From Chrysopilus asiliformis (taxonomy: Eukaryota; Arthropoda; Insecta; Diptera; Rhagionidae): a stretch of 64,000 bases of DNA. Where the stretch lies: contig OZ035961.1 of the NCBI GenBank assembly GCA_964034945.1, positions 5,500,001-5,564,000 on the forward strand. The letters run 5' to 3'. The notes below the pieces were generated by a model. The model saw only the letters and a program-made list of their open reading frames with translations, ran no database searches and had not been told where the DNA came from. The position numbers were made by a program, and so were the translations under genes. Each line of letters begins with the position of its first letter. Within the stretch, counting starts at the first letter, position 1. Shown here in pieces: positions 47,328-57,624 of the stretch.

Positions 47328-48242
47328 TATATAAAACCGATTCGTTGAAATCTTTTAACAAACTTCATTTTTGCAACAAAAAAATAGCATATGTAGAGTT
47401 ATCGAAAATAAACAAAATGTATTTATTTTGATTATAATAACCTTAATTTAAATTTTCTTCCTCATTATTTTTGTAAATATTATTTTATTGAGTAAATTTA
47501 AAACATACTCATGTACAAAAAGTTAAAGCATTTTAAAACTTCTATGTTTATTATTACTTCCGAACTCAAAAATTAACTGAGCTCTAGGTTCCTTCCCGAA
47601 ATTGTTTACATTTTAATATTCCATCCTGTAGAAATAAGCACTTAGTACTTAAATCACACTATAACTACAGTGAACTTCCTAGTCATTTGATTTTTCTTCA
47701 ACGGATGTCTTTATTAACTCATAAACATTCCAACACATGCAAGTTCGATATTCAACTGCGAAAAAAATGGATTGTTTATCTAAAAGCATTGACTTTCGAT
47801 TGCCTAAAGTTTATAAGCGTAAACAGTGGAAATAATTTAGGACTTTTTTTCATCTCGGAGTCTGCAAATTGTAAATAGGAAGAGAGTTTGATGAAAAACG
47901 AAAGAGTCTTCAATATGGAGAAATTTTCATTAAGTAGATTTAGTTTTCTGATCGCTGGCAGCTACTTAAGACGTCTTCTAGCACTCGCTGTTCAACGCAA
48001 ACGGCCACGATTTACTTTTATTTCGCGTTTTTCATTTATTTTTTCAGTTGAATTTTATTTTTAGTATCCAACAACAACGAGAAATACAAAAGAACAGTTC
48101 CGATTTTAGAATATTTTCATTCGAGTGGTTTAGATTCAGCTTGTTTCGTTGTCTAAGAATTTCGCTGTCGGCATTTTTTTTTTACTCTGATAATCGCAGA
48201 AATTTTCCCCAAGGATTTGGAAGGTTCCTTATAAGATCAATT
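47328..48242 (+). other. Gap between transposon and K2P gene; likely promoter / 5' UTR
   Basis: No gene is seen. The first bases continue the older repeat interrupted by the pogo-like element (ATAAAACCG). Nearer the channel gene the DNA becomes less AT-rich (47.95-48.25 kb). A TCAGTT initiator-like string lies at 48044-48049, about 200 bp before the ATG. The channel's frame is open from 48048 but contains no earlier ATG. Confidence 0.45.
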
Positions 48243-49265
48243 ATGAAAAAGTCGTCAGTCCGAAGTCGAGGCTCATCCTCGTCAACAGCGAGTGATCCGC
48301 GAAAACGGGTGCGGGAATGCTGCCGGAAATTCGTTGCCTTCATGTGCACCCAAGTGGGTGTCGGCGCCTTAATTGTTGCTTACGCACTGATCGGTGCGGT
48401 GAGTTTCATGTCGATCGAAGGCTCAGAACCGAATCCAATAGCGGAATCTATTAAGCAACTAAGGAAGAATTGCTCCTACAACCTCTGGGTGATCACCGAC
48501 GATCTGAACAATTTCAATCACAGCGAATGGCGACGCAAGACGAATTTAGTTATCAAACAGTACATGCATGACTTCAGCACGGAAATGAAGAAGGGCTCCG
48601 ATTTGCAGCCATCGAAAGAGGCATGGAGTATGTTGGCAGCTCTCATGTATTGCCTGTCGGTTTTTACGATGATCGGCTATGGCAACATGGTCCCAAGGAC
48701 ACCGTGGGGCAAGGGATTCACCATGATATATGCAACGTTTGGCATTCCATTGTACATTCTGTACTTTCTCAACATGGGCAAAATTCTAGCGAAGACATTC
48801 AAATTCCTTTACACCACCATTCACGAGTGCAGTCGGGAAAATCGACGTTCCGATATTGAAGAAGGATCCGTTATACCGGCGAAAAGGGTTATTGTTCCAT
48901 CGACCGCGTGCTTGTGGGTGATGACTTTCTATATTTTGGCGGGTTCAATAATGTTCGCATACTGGGAAGATTGGACGTATTTGAATTCGGTTTATTTCTG
49001 TGTCACGAGTCTATGTAAAATCGGTATTGGCGACTTTGTGCCAGGCACCAAGCACAAGGACGAGGGGGCACAAATAAAATTGGCAATAAATTTTTTTTAT
49101 ATTCTACTTGGAATGGGTCTGGTGGCCATGTGCTACAATCTGATGAAAGAAGAAGTTAAAGTCAAAATGAAAGAAGTTAAGGAGGATCTTAAATTATGTC
49201 TAGAAGATTTACGCGGACGATTCGCTGAGTGCTGTGGAAATACATTCGATGATGATGACTATTGA
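48243..49265 (+). CDS. Two-pore-domain (K2P) potassium channel, intronless
   Basis: A 340-residue plasma-membrane channel subunit; two subunits normally form one background K+ pore. The start at 48243 is the first ATG in the frame (MKKSSVRSRGSS). The layout is M1 about 31-56, an extracellular cap with NCS and NHS glycosylation sites (76, 92), pore loop 1 with TMIGYGN (142-148), M2 about 158-182, a short cytoplasmic loop, M3 about 219-240, pore loop 2 with CKIGIGD (258-264), M4 about 281-300, and a short charged C-terminal tail ending FDDDDY. The size and TM-P-TM-TM-P-TM order are diagnostic. In both loops the threonine usually preceding [I/V]-G-[Y/F]-G is replaced, by Met143 and Lys259, and the second loop has Ile instead of Phe/Tyr. 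The whole coding sequence is one exon. An AATAAA lies about 95 bp after the stop. The exact orthologue is not assigned. Confidence 0.9.
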   Translation: MKKSSVRSRGSSSSTASDPRKRVRECCRKFVAFMCTQVGVGALIVAYALIGAVSFMSIEGSEPNPIAESIKQLRKNCSYNLWVITDDLNNFNHSEWRRKTNLVIKQYMHDFSTEMKKGSDLQPSKEAWSMLAALMYCLSVFTMIGYGNMVPRTPWGKGFTMIYATFGIPLYILYFLNMGKILAKTFKFLYTTIHECSRENRRSDIEEGSVIPAKRVIVPSTACLWVMTFYILAGSIMFAYWEDWTYLNSVYFCVTSLCKIGIGDFVPGTKHKDEGAQIKLAINFFYILLGMGLVAMCYNLMKEEVKVKMKEVKEDLKLCLEDLRGRFAECCGNTFDDDDY

Positions 49266-50751
49266 ATTCGGATATAATCAAATTAATTGTTATGAGTATA
49301 TTTGAAACTGTTTCGGTGCGGATAAAGTGGTTCCATTAAAACATTTTTTTCGTTAAAAAATAAACAAATACATATTTCGAAAAGTGATCTGTGTTAATAT
49401 TTTTAAGTAGAATTCCTTTTATATATATATTATAGTGTTTACGTAATATTCATACGAAAATTATTCTATTGAGATTCCGATGTTCGATCATCGAGATTAT
49501 TATTTTATTGAAAAACATTTCATTATGTCATTTATTGAATGGTAAGAATCACATCAATTTTCTTTTCTTTGAGAAAAAAAATTTATATTTATCTGCGTAT
49601 CTAAAAAAAAATTATTTCGACACCTCCGTGCATGAATATTGTACGTTGACTTATATTTTATATGTCGCAAGTCAAGTTCATTGTTTTTGCTTGGAGTTTT
49701 AATTTTAGTTGAATGTTGTAAGTCAACTTACAATATTCCAAAATTGGATTTTTTTTAAATTCTGAAATATTCTAAAATAGCATAAAAATGTTCATATGCT
49801 TATATTCCACTTTTTTAGAGCACATTTTCAAGTTTGTATGAATAAAAGTGGACAAATACTCTTGCGTAATGTTTGAGAATAAACACCTGCTTCCAAATTA
49901 CCGCATTTGCTCACTTTTGTTCACAAAAATTGGGAAATTTGAACCAAAAAAGAGTGGAGTATAAGGATATGCTCATTTTTATGCTTACAAGACTTACGTC
50001 GAGTTACAACATTTCTCTTTCGAGGTTTTTCTTAAGCTAGGCATTGTAAGTAGCAGTTAAGTTTACAATTTTAAATTTCAAATGTTGTAACTGGACTTAT
50101 AATATAACAAAAAAAACAAATTGAGTCCTATTAATGTCGTAATCCGACTCACAGCATATAAGTTGAAAACTGTCATGAAATTAAAATCGTTTTGTAAGTT
50201 TAATAATATCTACTTGGCACTTGGCATATTTCCTCGAAATTTTTTGTGGAGCTTTAATTTATTTCACTTTAGAAAATGAAATTCCAAAATCCAATATTTT
50301 TTCGAGTATTTTTTATGTAAAGCTGAAAAATTACTAAAATCGATTTTGTGCAAAATGGCATTTTCTGACTTACCCAGAGAAACATGGAAATCGACGTCTT
50401 GCACTATTTTAAATGCACTGAGTGACGCCGGCTGAATATTCAAACATAGCAAAATAATCTACAAACCGATAACAATTGAACAATTTTTATTGAATTTATT
50501 TTTAAAACTTTTTAATTCATGTCATACAGGGTATTTTACAACTAATTGTCGTATTTTTTTTACATTCCCAATTGCTTTTAAGCGAACTTTAATGTCTTAT
50601 TATAATAATAATAGGAATTATATATGCCTGATCAAAGTCTATTTTCATAGCAATTAAATATCGAACTTCCTCTAAAAACAAAAATATATTGCGATCATAT
50701 TTAATACCATGGTTTGGTAAATTGTTACCTTATTTGGTAAAAAAAACAGCA
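49266..50751 (+). other. 3' flank of K2P gene and upstream region of DUF1091 gene
   Basis: No further gene is seen. An AATAAA at 49359-49364 is a plausible polyadenylation signal for the channel. From about 50.33 kb onward the sequence is homologous to 54.2 kb onward, marking the start of the tandem duplication. The copy here lacks the MITE present at 54324-54481. Confidence 0.5.
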
Positions 50752-51411
50752 ATGTGGAAAGGCCTACTTCTAATAATCCTCGTTAAAAGCTTTGTAACTT
50801 TGATGGAGGTAATTAAGAAACTTACGTAATCTGTTATAATAAAGTAATTGATTTTTTTAGGGGAAATATTGTTGCGAGGTAAAACGATTCAAAAACCAGT
50901 ATTTTGGTACGGAATTCAACAAAATATATTTTGAGCCAGTTTCAACAAAATCGCTTTTATTCAATTTCACATTTAATATCGAAAATGAAATACGAAGCTC
51001 TTACGGAAATTTGGATATCATTGCTCAATATAAACAAACAAAACTTACTTTGGTGAATACAACCGTCGATTACTGTAGAATGATAACTGGGGAAACTTTT
51101 ACTGGGTTGTTTTACGATTGGTTAAAATCTAGCATTTTCAAAAATACAACACATTTGCCCAAAAAATGTCCAGTCAAAAATGTACGTATCGCTTTTTATT
51201 TATTGGACATATGAAATTAATTATGAATAATTTCCAGGGCTATTATAAAGTTGAAGAGTTTTTTGTAAACTTAGATCCGGTCCCCGGAATTGCTCCCTTT
51301 GCAAATGTAACAGCACTTCACCGATTGATTATTAATGGGAAAAAAGTTCATGTTTTCTCAGCCTGGGTTTTTTGCAAAAGACGGCCAACTCGATATATCT
51401 GTGAGGAATAA
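50752..51411 (+). CDS. Secreted DUF1091-family protein, copy 1 (three exons)
   Basis: The exons are 50752-50808, 50861-51181 and 51238-51411, with GT-AG introns of 52 and 56 bp, both phase 0. The 183-residue product begins with a hydrophobic signal peptide (MWKGLLLIILVKSFVTL). The mature part has six cysteines (YCC, DYC, KKC, FCK, ICE) and four N-glycosylation motifs (NFT, NTT twice, NVT). The motifs FTGLFYDWLKSS, THLPKKCPVK and GYYKVEEFFVNLDPVPG, with the size and cysteine layout, match the fly DUF1091 (DM8) family of small secreted proteins. Their biochemical role is largely unknown, and some members are implicated in chemosensory or reproductive tissues. It is duplicated 4 kb downstream (copy 2, about 87% identical by eye). 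The model rests on good splice signals and on the same structure in both copies. Confidence 0.87.
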
Positions 51412-52287
51412 ATAGTCTCGACAGTGCATACATTCAAGCAAGTGTTATACGTCATACATTTAAAGGAGGGACGGAATCTTTGGTATTGTGAGGGCAGTCC
51501 TAAGCTCTCCATACGAGCAAAAACCTAAAATTTTACATACTTTATGCAAAGTTCCACAACTATTTAAAAAACGAATCATAGCTACTTAAAATATTTAAAA
51601 CTCCAGAATTTCTTGGTCATAAGTATAGCACATGACACCTGCTTGGGTATTCTTTATGTTCTTTAGAGATATGTATTTGCAAAGAAATAAAGCAATAAAA
51701 TGAATTTTAATGCAAAATTTAATGAAAAAAGTGTACCTCGTTTTTTTCCTCAATGAAAAGTTTTCAGTCCATAAATTAAAGTATCTTCGCTACGCACAAA
51801 AATTATGAATAAAATATATTTTACCTAGTGGAAATCAAAAAAATAATGCTTTTCGAATTATTGAATAAATTTCTTGTCAACCGACTTGATAAATCATAAA
51901 AGACAACATACCGAGCGAAAAATAAATTAATTAATTTCTGCCAGCTGAAAAGTGCGTGGAATGCGTTGATTTTCCTCAAAATTTCGATCTCTGCCTTCAG
52001 GTAAAAACTTATTTTCCATGTAATTATATGGGTTGTGCCATCGGATCATGTCTTTTTGAGCTACGTTTTATTTCGACATTTTCAACACTAACGCAGTCGA
52101 AATATCGATAGATTTTTACCGTCGAATTTTTGTGGTACGAAATGAATCGATTTACGCTTGAACAATGTCAGGAAATACCGAAAATTTATTTCCAATGTGA
52201 GTGCTATGTATTAGAAAATAATTTCGACCGTAATAATGCATCAACCAAGAATCCTTTATCCAACGCAGGAACCCCTATAAAGATCTG

Positions 52288-52802
52288 GAGCGCGTTCGCC
52301 GTTGCAAAATAGTCAGCTATAGTTGACTATTTGTGACTATCGGTCGTTCGTGAACGCCGTAGCTGACTACTTAGCTACAGCTCTGGTCGTTCGTGGATGC
52401 CAATAGTCGACTACGGTAGTTGACTATTTCCGACTATGCTCGGTGAGTAGAGTTAGAAATAGTCAAGCGTAGCTAACACACACATAGACAGTGTGTAAAT
52501 TATGTTTCACACATAAATGTCAAAATTCCAGCTTGAGTTTAGTTTTTAGGAAAAGAAAAAGGAAAATGAACATAAAAATATTTACGCAGATGAAAATTAA
52601 TAGCGATATGCTTTAAAAAATTGGAGCTTTTGTTCATTCTTCAGTGTGTGTGTGAGCTGTCAATCGAAAAGCAACTACGACTATGACTATGGTCGTTCGT
52701 GGTGCACATGACTATAGTTGACTACGGCGAGCTATGACAGATTGACGTCATTAGCTATTGCTAGCTACGACTACGACTATCAATGCGTCGACGAACGCGC
52801 TC
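52288..52802. mobile_element. 515-bp MITE with GAGCGCGTTCG ends
   Basis: Perfect 11-bp terminal repeats GAGCGCGTTCG are flanked by CTG on both sides (52285-52287, 52803-52805), a candidate 3-bp target duplication. Both subterminal regions are packed with permutations of ATAGTTGACTAC, AGCTACGACTAC and GGTCGTTCGTG, in both orientations. Non-coding. It is absent from duplication unit 2. Confidence 0.85.
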
Positions 52803-53319
52803 CTGTTGACTAGTTTGCTAGATAACAGTTTACTAGTTTGCTAGATAGGGGGTCATAGGGGATGGGAATTCCTGCGAGTATGGCTAAAAACATCCGCGGC
52901 TTCTCAAGCAATCCAACGCAATGTGGTTTAATGTTCTTCGTTGTTAGGTTCAACAGTTACAGCCAAACGCATGTACTTTTATTTTTTTGGGAAATCGCAT
53001 AAAAATAACTCGAGTTACTAAACGAAACTTCGTATACTATTCGGTATATATACCTATTATATGGGAGGGATGAGCAAATAGAAATTGAACATAATGTTAA
53101 ATTCAATTTTTTAAAGTTGTCAATTATATTCACTGAGTAGACGTGTTCGTCTTTTATGCTAATTGTTGACATTGAAAAAACTCCAAGTCACTGATAAAAG
53201 TATAAAAAAATAATTTTTTTGGTTTTTTTAAAGTTCTGATATTATCAAACTAATGATATTTCGATTGTGCTATAACTAGGCTCGATTATCATCTACAAAT
53301 TATTACTTTCTTATATATA

Positions 53320-53419
53320 CAGTAGAATCCCGATAATTCGTATTTCAAGGGACCAGCAAATTCATACGAATTAGCGGGATATACGAATTATCGGGGTACG
53401 AATTATCGGGATTCTACTG
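53320..53419. mobile_element. 100-bp pogo-type MITE, copy 1
   Basis: TA duplications flank perfect terminal repeats of about 24 bp beginning CAGTAGAATCCCGATAATTC. An inner GATATACGAATTATCGGGG unit repeats the end motif. CAGT-starting ends with a TA target fit pogo-type mobilisation. The second copy is at 54324. Confidence 0.9.
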
Positions 53420-54323
53420 TATTACAGAAACGTATTGTTTTCATGAAAAATTTCAGCGTTCCTAACGCCTTATTTCCACAGAAAAAACTTCCAGAAGTTA
53501 AAGCACCGAAAATTCGCCTGTCTGAAGTTAAAAACATGAATTTTGCGAATTCTAATGTTTCTACTGACTCGCTGGGACCAAAATTTTTCTAACCAGAATA
53601 CTCCGGGATTTCAAATCCGTTTTTCGCGATTTTTTCGGAAACTTCGTGTTTTTCAATAGTTACGTATGACAAAAGTTAGAGACCATAAAATTTTCTGTAC
53701 ATTTGACTTTTACTAGAACTCCATATCTCCAACCATTCTTGAAATATACCGTAAGTCCGAACATTTGAGTTTTTTGAGATTATTTTGGAAATTAACTGAT
53801 TTATGGTGGTTGTATACCTAAGATGAATTGAACAAAATGGGGGTTTTTACAATTTTACCTTTACCATTATCGAGATACTTCGAATGTAGTAAAAAAAATT
53901 GAAGTTTTAATATAAACTATTTTTATTCGTCGGGTTATGATGTAAATTACGCCGGCCGGGACGTAGATTTAGTGTAAGAAAGTCATGTGCTGTTCACATC
54001 TGATATATTTTTTAAAATATCTTTTTGCAAGTAAAAGTCAAAGTATTTTTTGTTGGTTGTTTTAGATCGTAGACAAATAATGGCATTTGACGCTAGAGTT
54101 TTGTATAAGAAAGTTATGTTCTTTTCATATCAGAAATCTTTCATATATATTTATACAGGCAAGAGTTCGGATATTTTTCGTCAGGAGATACCCTAAATGT
54201 AAAATCAATGCGAAGTATTAAAAAAATAAATTTAATACTGAATCCATGAAAATCCGGAGAATAGATTTCAAATGCCCTTAGTGAATGAAAACGCGGGCTA
54301 AATAATCAAAAAAAAAACATATA

Positions 54324-54481
54324 CAGTAGAATCCCGATAATTCGTATTTCATGGGACAGGCAAATTCATACGAATTAGCGAGATATACGAATTATCGGGA
54401 TTTTTTTCAAGGGACCAGCAAATTCATACGAATTAGCGGGATATACAAATTATCGGGGTACGAATTATCGGGACTCTACTG
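54324..54481. mobile_element. 158-bp pogo-type MITE, copy 2
   Basis: Same terminal repeat (CAGTAGAATCCCGATAATTC) and TA targets (54322-54323, 54482-54483) as the 53320 copy, with an extra internal unit of about 58 bp repeating GGGACCAGCAAATTCATACG. It sits within duplication unit 2 at a site that is empty in unit 1 (near 50.44 kb). Confidence 0.9.
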
Positions 54482-54787
54482 TAGTATTAAAATAATCTAC
54501 AAACCGATAGAAATTGGATAATTTTTATTGAATTTATTTTTAAAACTTTTTAAATCACGTCATACAGGGTATTTTACAACTAATTGTCGTATTTTTTTTA
54601 CATTCCCAATTGCTTTTAAGCGATCTTTAATGTCTTATTATATAATAATTGGAATTATATATGCCTGGTCAAAGTCTATTTTCATGGCAATTAAATATCG
54701 AACTTCCTCTAAAAACAAAAATATATTGCGATCATATTTAATACCATGGTTTGGTAAATTTTTACCTTATTTGGTAAAAAAACAGCA

Positions 54788-55447
54788 ATGTGGAAAGGCC
54801 TACTTCTAATAATCCTCGTTAAAAGTTTTGTAACTTTGACGGAGGTAATTAAGAAACTTACGTAATCTGTTATAATAAAGTAATTGATTTTTTTAGGGGA
54901 AATATTGTTGCGAGGTAAAACGATTCAAAAACCAGTATTTTGGTACGGAATTCAACAAAATATATTTTGAGCCAATTTCAAAAAAATCGCTTTTATTCAA
55001 TTTCACATTTAATATCGAAAATGAAATACGAAGCGCTTTCGGAAATTTGGATATCATTGTTAAATTTGTAGATAAAAAAGTGACTTTGGTGAATACAACC
55101 GTCGATTACTGTAGAGTGGTAACTGGGGAAACTTTTACTGGGTTGTTTTACGATTGGTTAAAATCTAGTATTTTCAAAAATACAACACATTTGCCCAACA
55201 AATGTCCAGTCAAAAATGTACGTATCGCTTTTTATTTATTGGACATATGAAATTAATTATGAATAATTTCCAGGGCTATTATAAAGTTGAAGAGTTTTAT
55301 GTAAACTTAGATCCGGTCCCAGGATTTGCTCGCTTTCTAAATGCAACGGCAATACATCGAATGATAATTAATGGTAAAAAAGTTCATGTTTTCTCAGCCT
55401 GGGTTTTTTGCAAAAGACGGCCAACTCGATATCACTGTGAAGAATAA
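54788..55447 (+). CDS. Secreted DUF1091-family protein, copy 2 (three exons)
   Basis: The exons are 54788-54844, 54897-55217 and 55274-55447. This is the same three-exon, phase-0 structure and 183-residue length as copy 1. The signal peptide differs by one residue (TLTE for TLME). All six cysteines are kept; of the glycosylation motifs NFT and NTT stay, and NVT becomes NAT. By eye about 23 residues differ, concentrated in two patches: residues around DIIVKFVDKKV (about 74-84) and around PGFARFLNATAIHRM (about 142-156). Both introns are identical in sequence to those of copy 1. It is intact, so both copies are probably functional secreted proteins with diverging surfaces. Confidence 0.87.
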
Positions 55448-55963
55448 ATAGTAACATAATTGAATCTCGACAGCGCATACATTCAAGGAAGTGTTATGTT
55501 CAGTGTAGGCCAAAATTCCTTTTCAAGAAAAAACGTCATACATTTTAAGGGAGAACGGTGAAGGTATTGCTAAACTCTGTCCATACGAACACAAATCTAA
55601 CATTAGCGTGACATACCTTATACAAAGCCCATACACCCCTCATAGCTACAGAAATTATTGAAGCCCCCAGAATTTCTTAATTATAAGTAGACTAAGTACA
55701 ACTAAATTTTTTAAAAACTGTTAGCGCGATATTTGGACCCACCATTGGACATGGCACTTGCTTGGACATTCTTTATGTTCCTTGGAGAAATGAAATATGT
55801 TATATATGCGCAAACAAATAAAGCAATCAAAAGAATTTTTATGACTTTTAATGCGAAATTTAATGAAAATAGTTTCGCTTATAGTAAAATCAAAATCTTT
55901 GAGGTTTTTTTCGTTATTTTAAGTCGAAATCAAAATCTTTGAGGTTTTTTTTCGTTATTTTAA

Positions 55964-56200
55964 GTCTCGATTAGACATTTTTTTTATATAGTTCCAGCTA
56001 GAGCTTAAGGGGAAGACCCTTTAATGCCGAGGCATAGCTCAGGATTGTCTTTTTTTTCCTGTCATTAAAATGACTTTGAAAACATATTTTTTCCAAACAT
56101 TTTTGCCAAGATATCAAAAAAAGTCTCCCAAAAATTCTATCTCCATGGGATATTTTAAGGGCCTGCCATCAAAAAATGGCAATTTATGTCTAATCGAGAC
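55964..56200. mobile_element. Small inverted-repeat insertion carrying a retrotransposon 3' end
   Basis: Perfect 15-bp inverted repeats GTCTCGATTAGACAT bound 237 bp that are missing from the matching place in duplication unit 1 (near 51.74 kb). Inside, at about 55977-56045 on the - strand, is a short segment matching the 3' end of the non-LTR fragment at 59.64-60.07 kb (GGGTCTTCCCCTTAAGCTCT in sense) and ending in a poly-A-like run. Confidence 0.6.
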
Positions 56201-56514
56201 GAAGTTTTATTGAAAAACATTCAGTCCATAAATCACAGTATTTTTGCCACACATAAAAATTATGAATAAAATATTTTAATTAATATAGTGAAAATCAAAA
56301 AAAAAAGCTTTTCGAATTATTAAATAAATTTCTTGTCAACTGACTTGATAAATCATAAAAGACAACATATACGAAAATTAAGTAAATAAACTTCCCAACT
56401 CAAAAGTGGGTGGGATGCGTTGATTTTCCTCAAAATTTCGATCTCTGCCTTTAGATAAAAACTTATTTTCCATGTAATAATATCGGGTAGGCCATTGGCT
56501 GATTGCATTTCGAA

Positions 56515-56885
56515 CTAAGTCCGATATTACACTTGGCTTATTTAAGCCGGCAACTTTTGGGCTTAATAAGCCAATGTGCTTACATTTGTGGCTTAAATAA
56601 GCCAATCCTGTTTGCATATGCTACGCAAGTTTACATGTGTGTGTGTGGACTCAAACCATGGAAATTGCTGCTGCTCATATACTTCCCAAGATCTTTACCT
56701 GCTGACGGTCAGAACGAAAATGATTTCTGCCTACTACTTTGCCCAAACCGGTTCACACGATTTGCATGTATGCAGATTGTCGATAAGCCATGATTTCGAG
56801 TGGCAACTTTTCCCTCCTCAGTCGTTTCTCCCGAAAATCGGCTTAAGTAAGCCCGAAAGTTGCCGTGTGTAATATCGCGCTAAGT
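56515..56885. mobile_element. Harbinger-like MITE, copy 2
   Basis: A close copy, same orientation, of the 23261-23630 element, flanked by CTAAG on both sides. The ends contain CGATATTACAC. Unit 1 of the DUF1091 duplication has an uninterrupted ACTAACGCAGTCGAAA at the equivalent site (about 52.09 kb), so this is a filled/empty pair supporting recent movement. Confidence 0.85.
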
Positions 56886-57624
56886 TGACACGCTCGAAAT
56901 ATCGATAGATTTTTAGTGTCAAATCTTTGCGGTACGAAATGAATCGATCTACGCTTGGACAACGTTGGGAAATACTGAAAAATTATTGCCGAAACAGTGC
57001 CAAATTTGAAAAGAAAAAAGCACCAACCACAGCGATTTTGTGGCTTGTCGTCTTTCAACCAAAACTCGACAAAAAATATAAAACATATTTATCAATAATA
57101 AGAAAAAAAAACTACTGAAATGTTTCTAGACGAATTTATTTATAAAAATTCGATTATCATCTATAAAATATAAGATGTGGATGTTTTTTTATTTGAAAAA
57201 ATTTCTCCTCAGGCATGTTTGCTCTGCTGAAGAGACCGTCTGAGGCCGCAACATAGTTTGTTATTAGATTAAATGCAAAATGCCTCGTTTCGACAGACAA
57301 AAACTTGCAGAAGTTTTGTTCTCGGGGAGTTATTTTGGACGTGAAAACTCGTAACATCAAAAAACTCACCCCGTGCAAAGAAAATCAATTTTACGAATTT
57401 TAGATGTTTTTACTTGGAAAATAACTCGCTGAGAGCAAAACTTTGCAGTTTTTCTTCAATGAAAATGACCAAATGTTTTTAGCAAAAAGATTGTTTTTTT
57501 TTACTCCACGAGAAAGTCAAGAGTTCCTGATGAAATAAATCAATTTTTAGGTATAACAAACAATTATTTTTTAATTAATTGCACATAAATTAATTACAGG
57601 GTGCTAAAGATTAAAAATTGGGTG

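Larger units (their letters stand above)
51412..54787 (+). other. Spacer between the DUF1091 copies, with insertions
   Basis: Up to about 53.6 kb this is the downstream part of duplication unit 1; matching sequence lies at 55.45-57.45 kb. From about 54.2 kb it is the upstream part of unit 2. No gene is supported. Unit 1 carries its own insertions (52288-52802, 53320-53419). A degenerate tandem repeat of about 130 bp lies at 53.95-54.2 kb (AAGAAAGTCATGTGCTGTTC and a diverged second copy). Confidence 0.5.
55448..57624 (+). other. Downstream part of duplication unit 2 and upstream region of the C2orf69-like gene
   Basis: No gene is seen. A 40-bp tandem duplication containing TCAAAATCTTTGAGG lies at 55.89-55.96 kb. 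Insertions at 55964-56200 and 56515-56885 are absent from unit 1. Homology to 53.5-53.6 kb continues to about 57.45 kb. A TTAATTACAG acceptor-like site ends at 57599, so an untranslated first exon of the following gene may lie in this stretch. Confidence 0.5.

Noticed and set aside
48048..48242. 65 extra N-terminal codons for the K2P channel
   Set aside because: The frame is open but starts at TTG, has no ATG before 48243, and its predicted peptide (Phe/Arg-rich) does not look like a channel N terminus. More likely 5' UTR.
57601..57624. Start of the C2orf69-like protein at GTG 57601
   Set aside because: GTG is not a normal eukaryotic start. The ATG at 57625 is the first in frame, and an acceptor-like AG at 57598-57599 suggests these bases are exon but untranslated or preceded by another exon.
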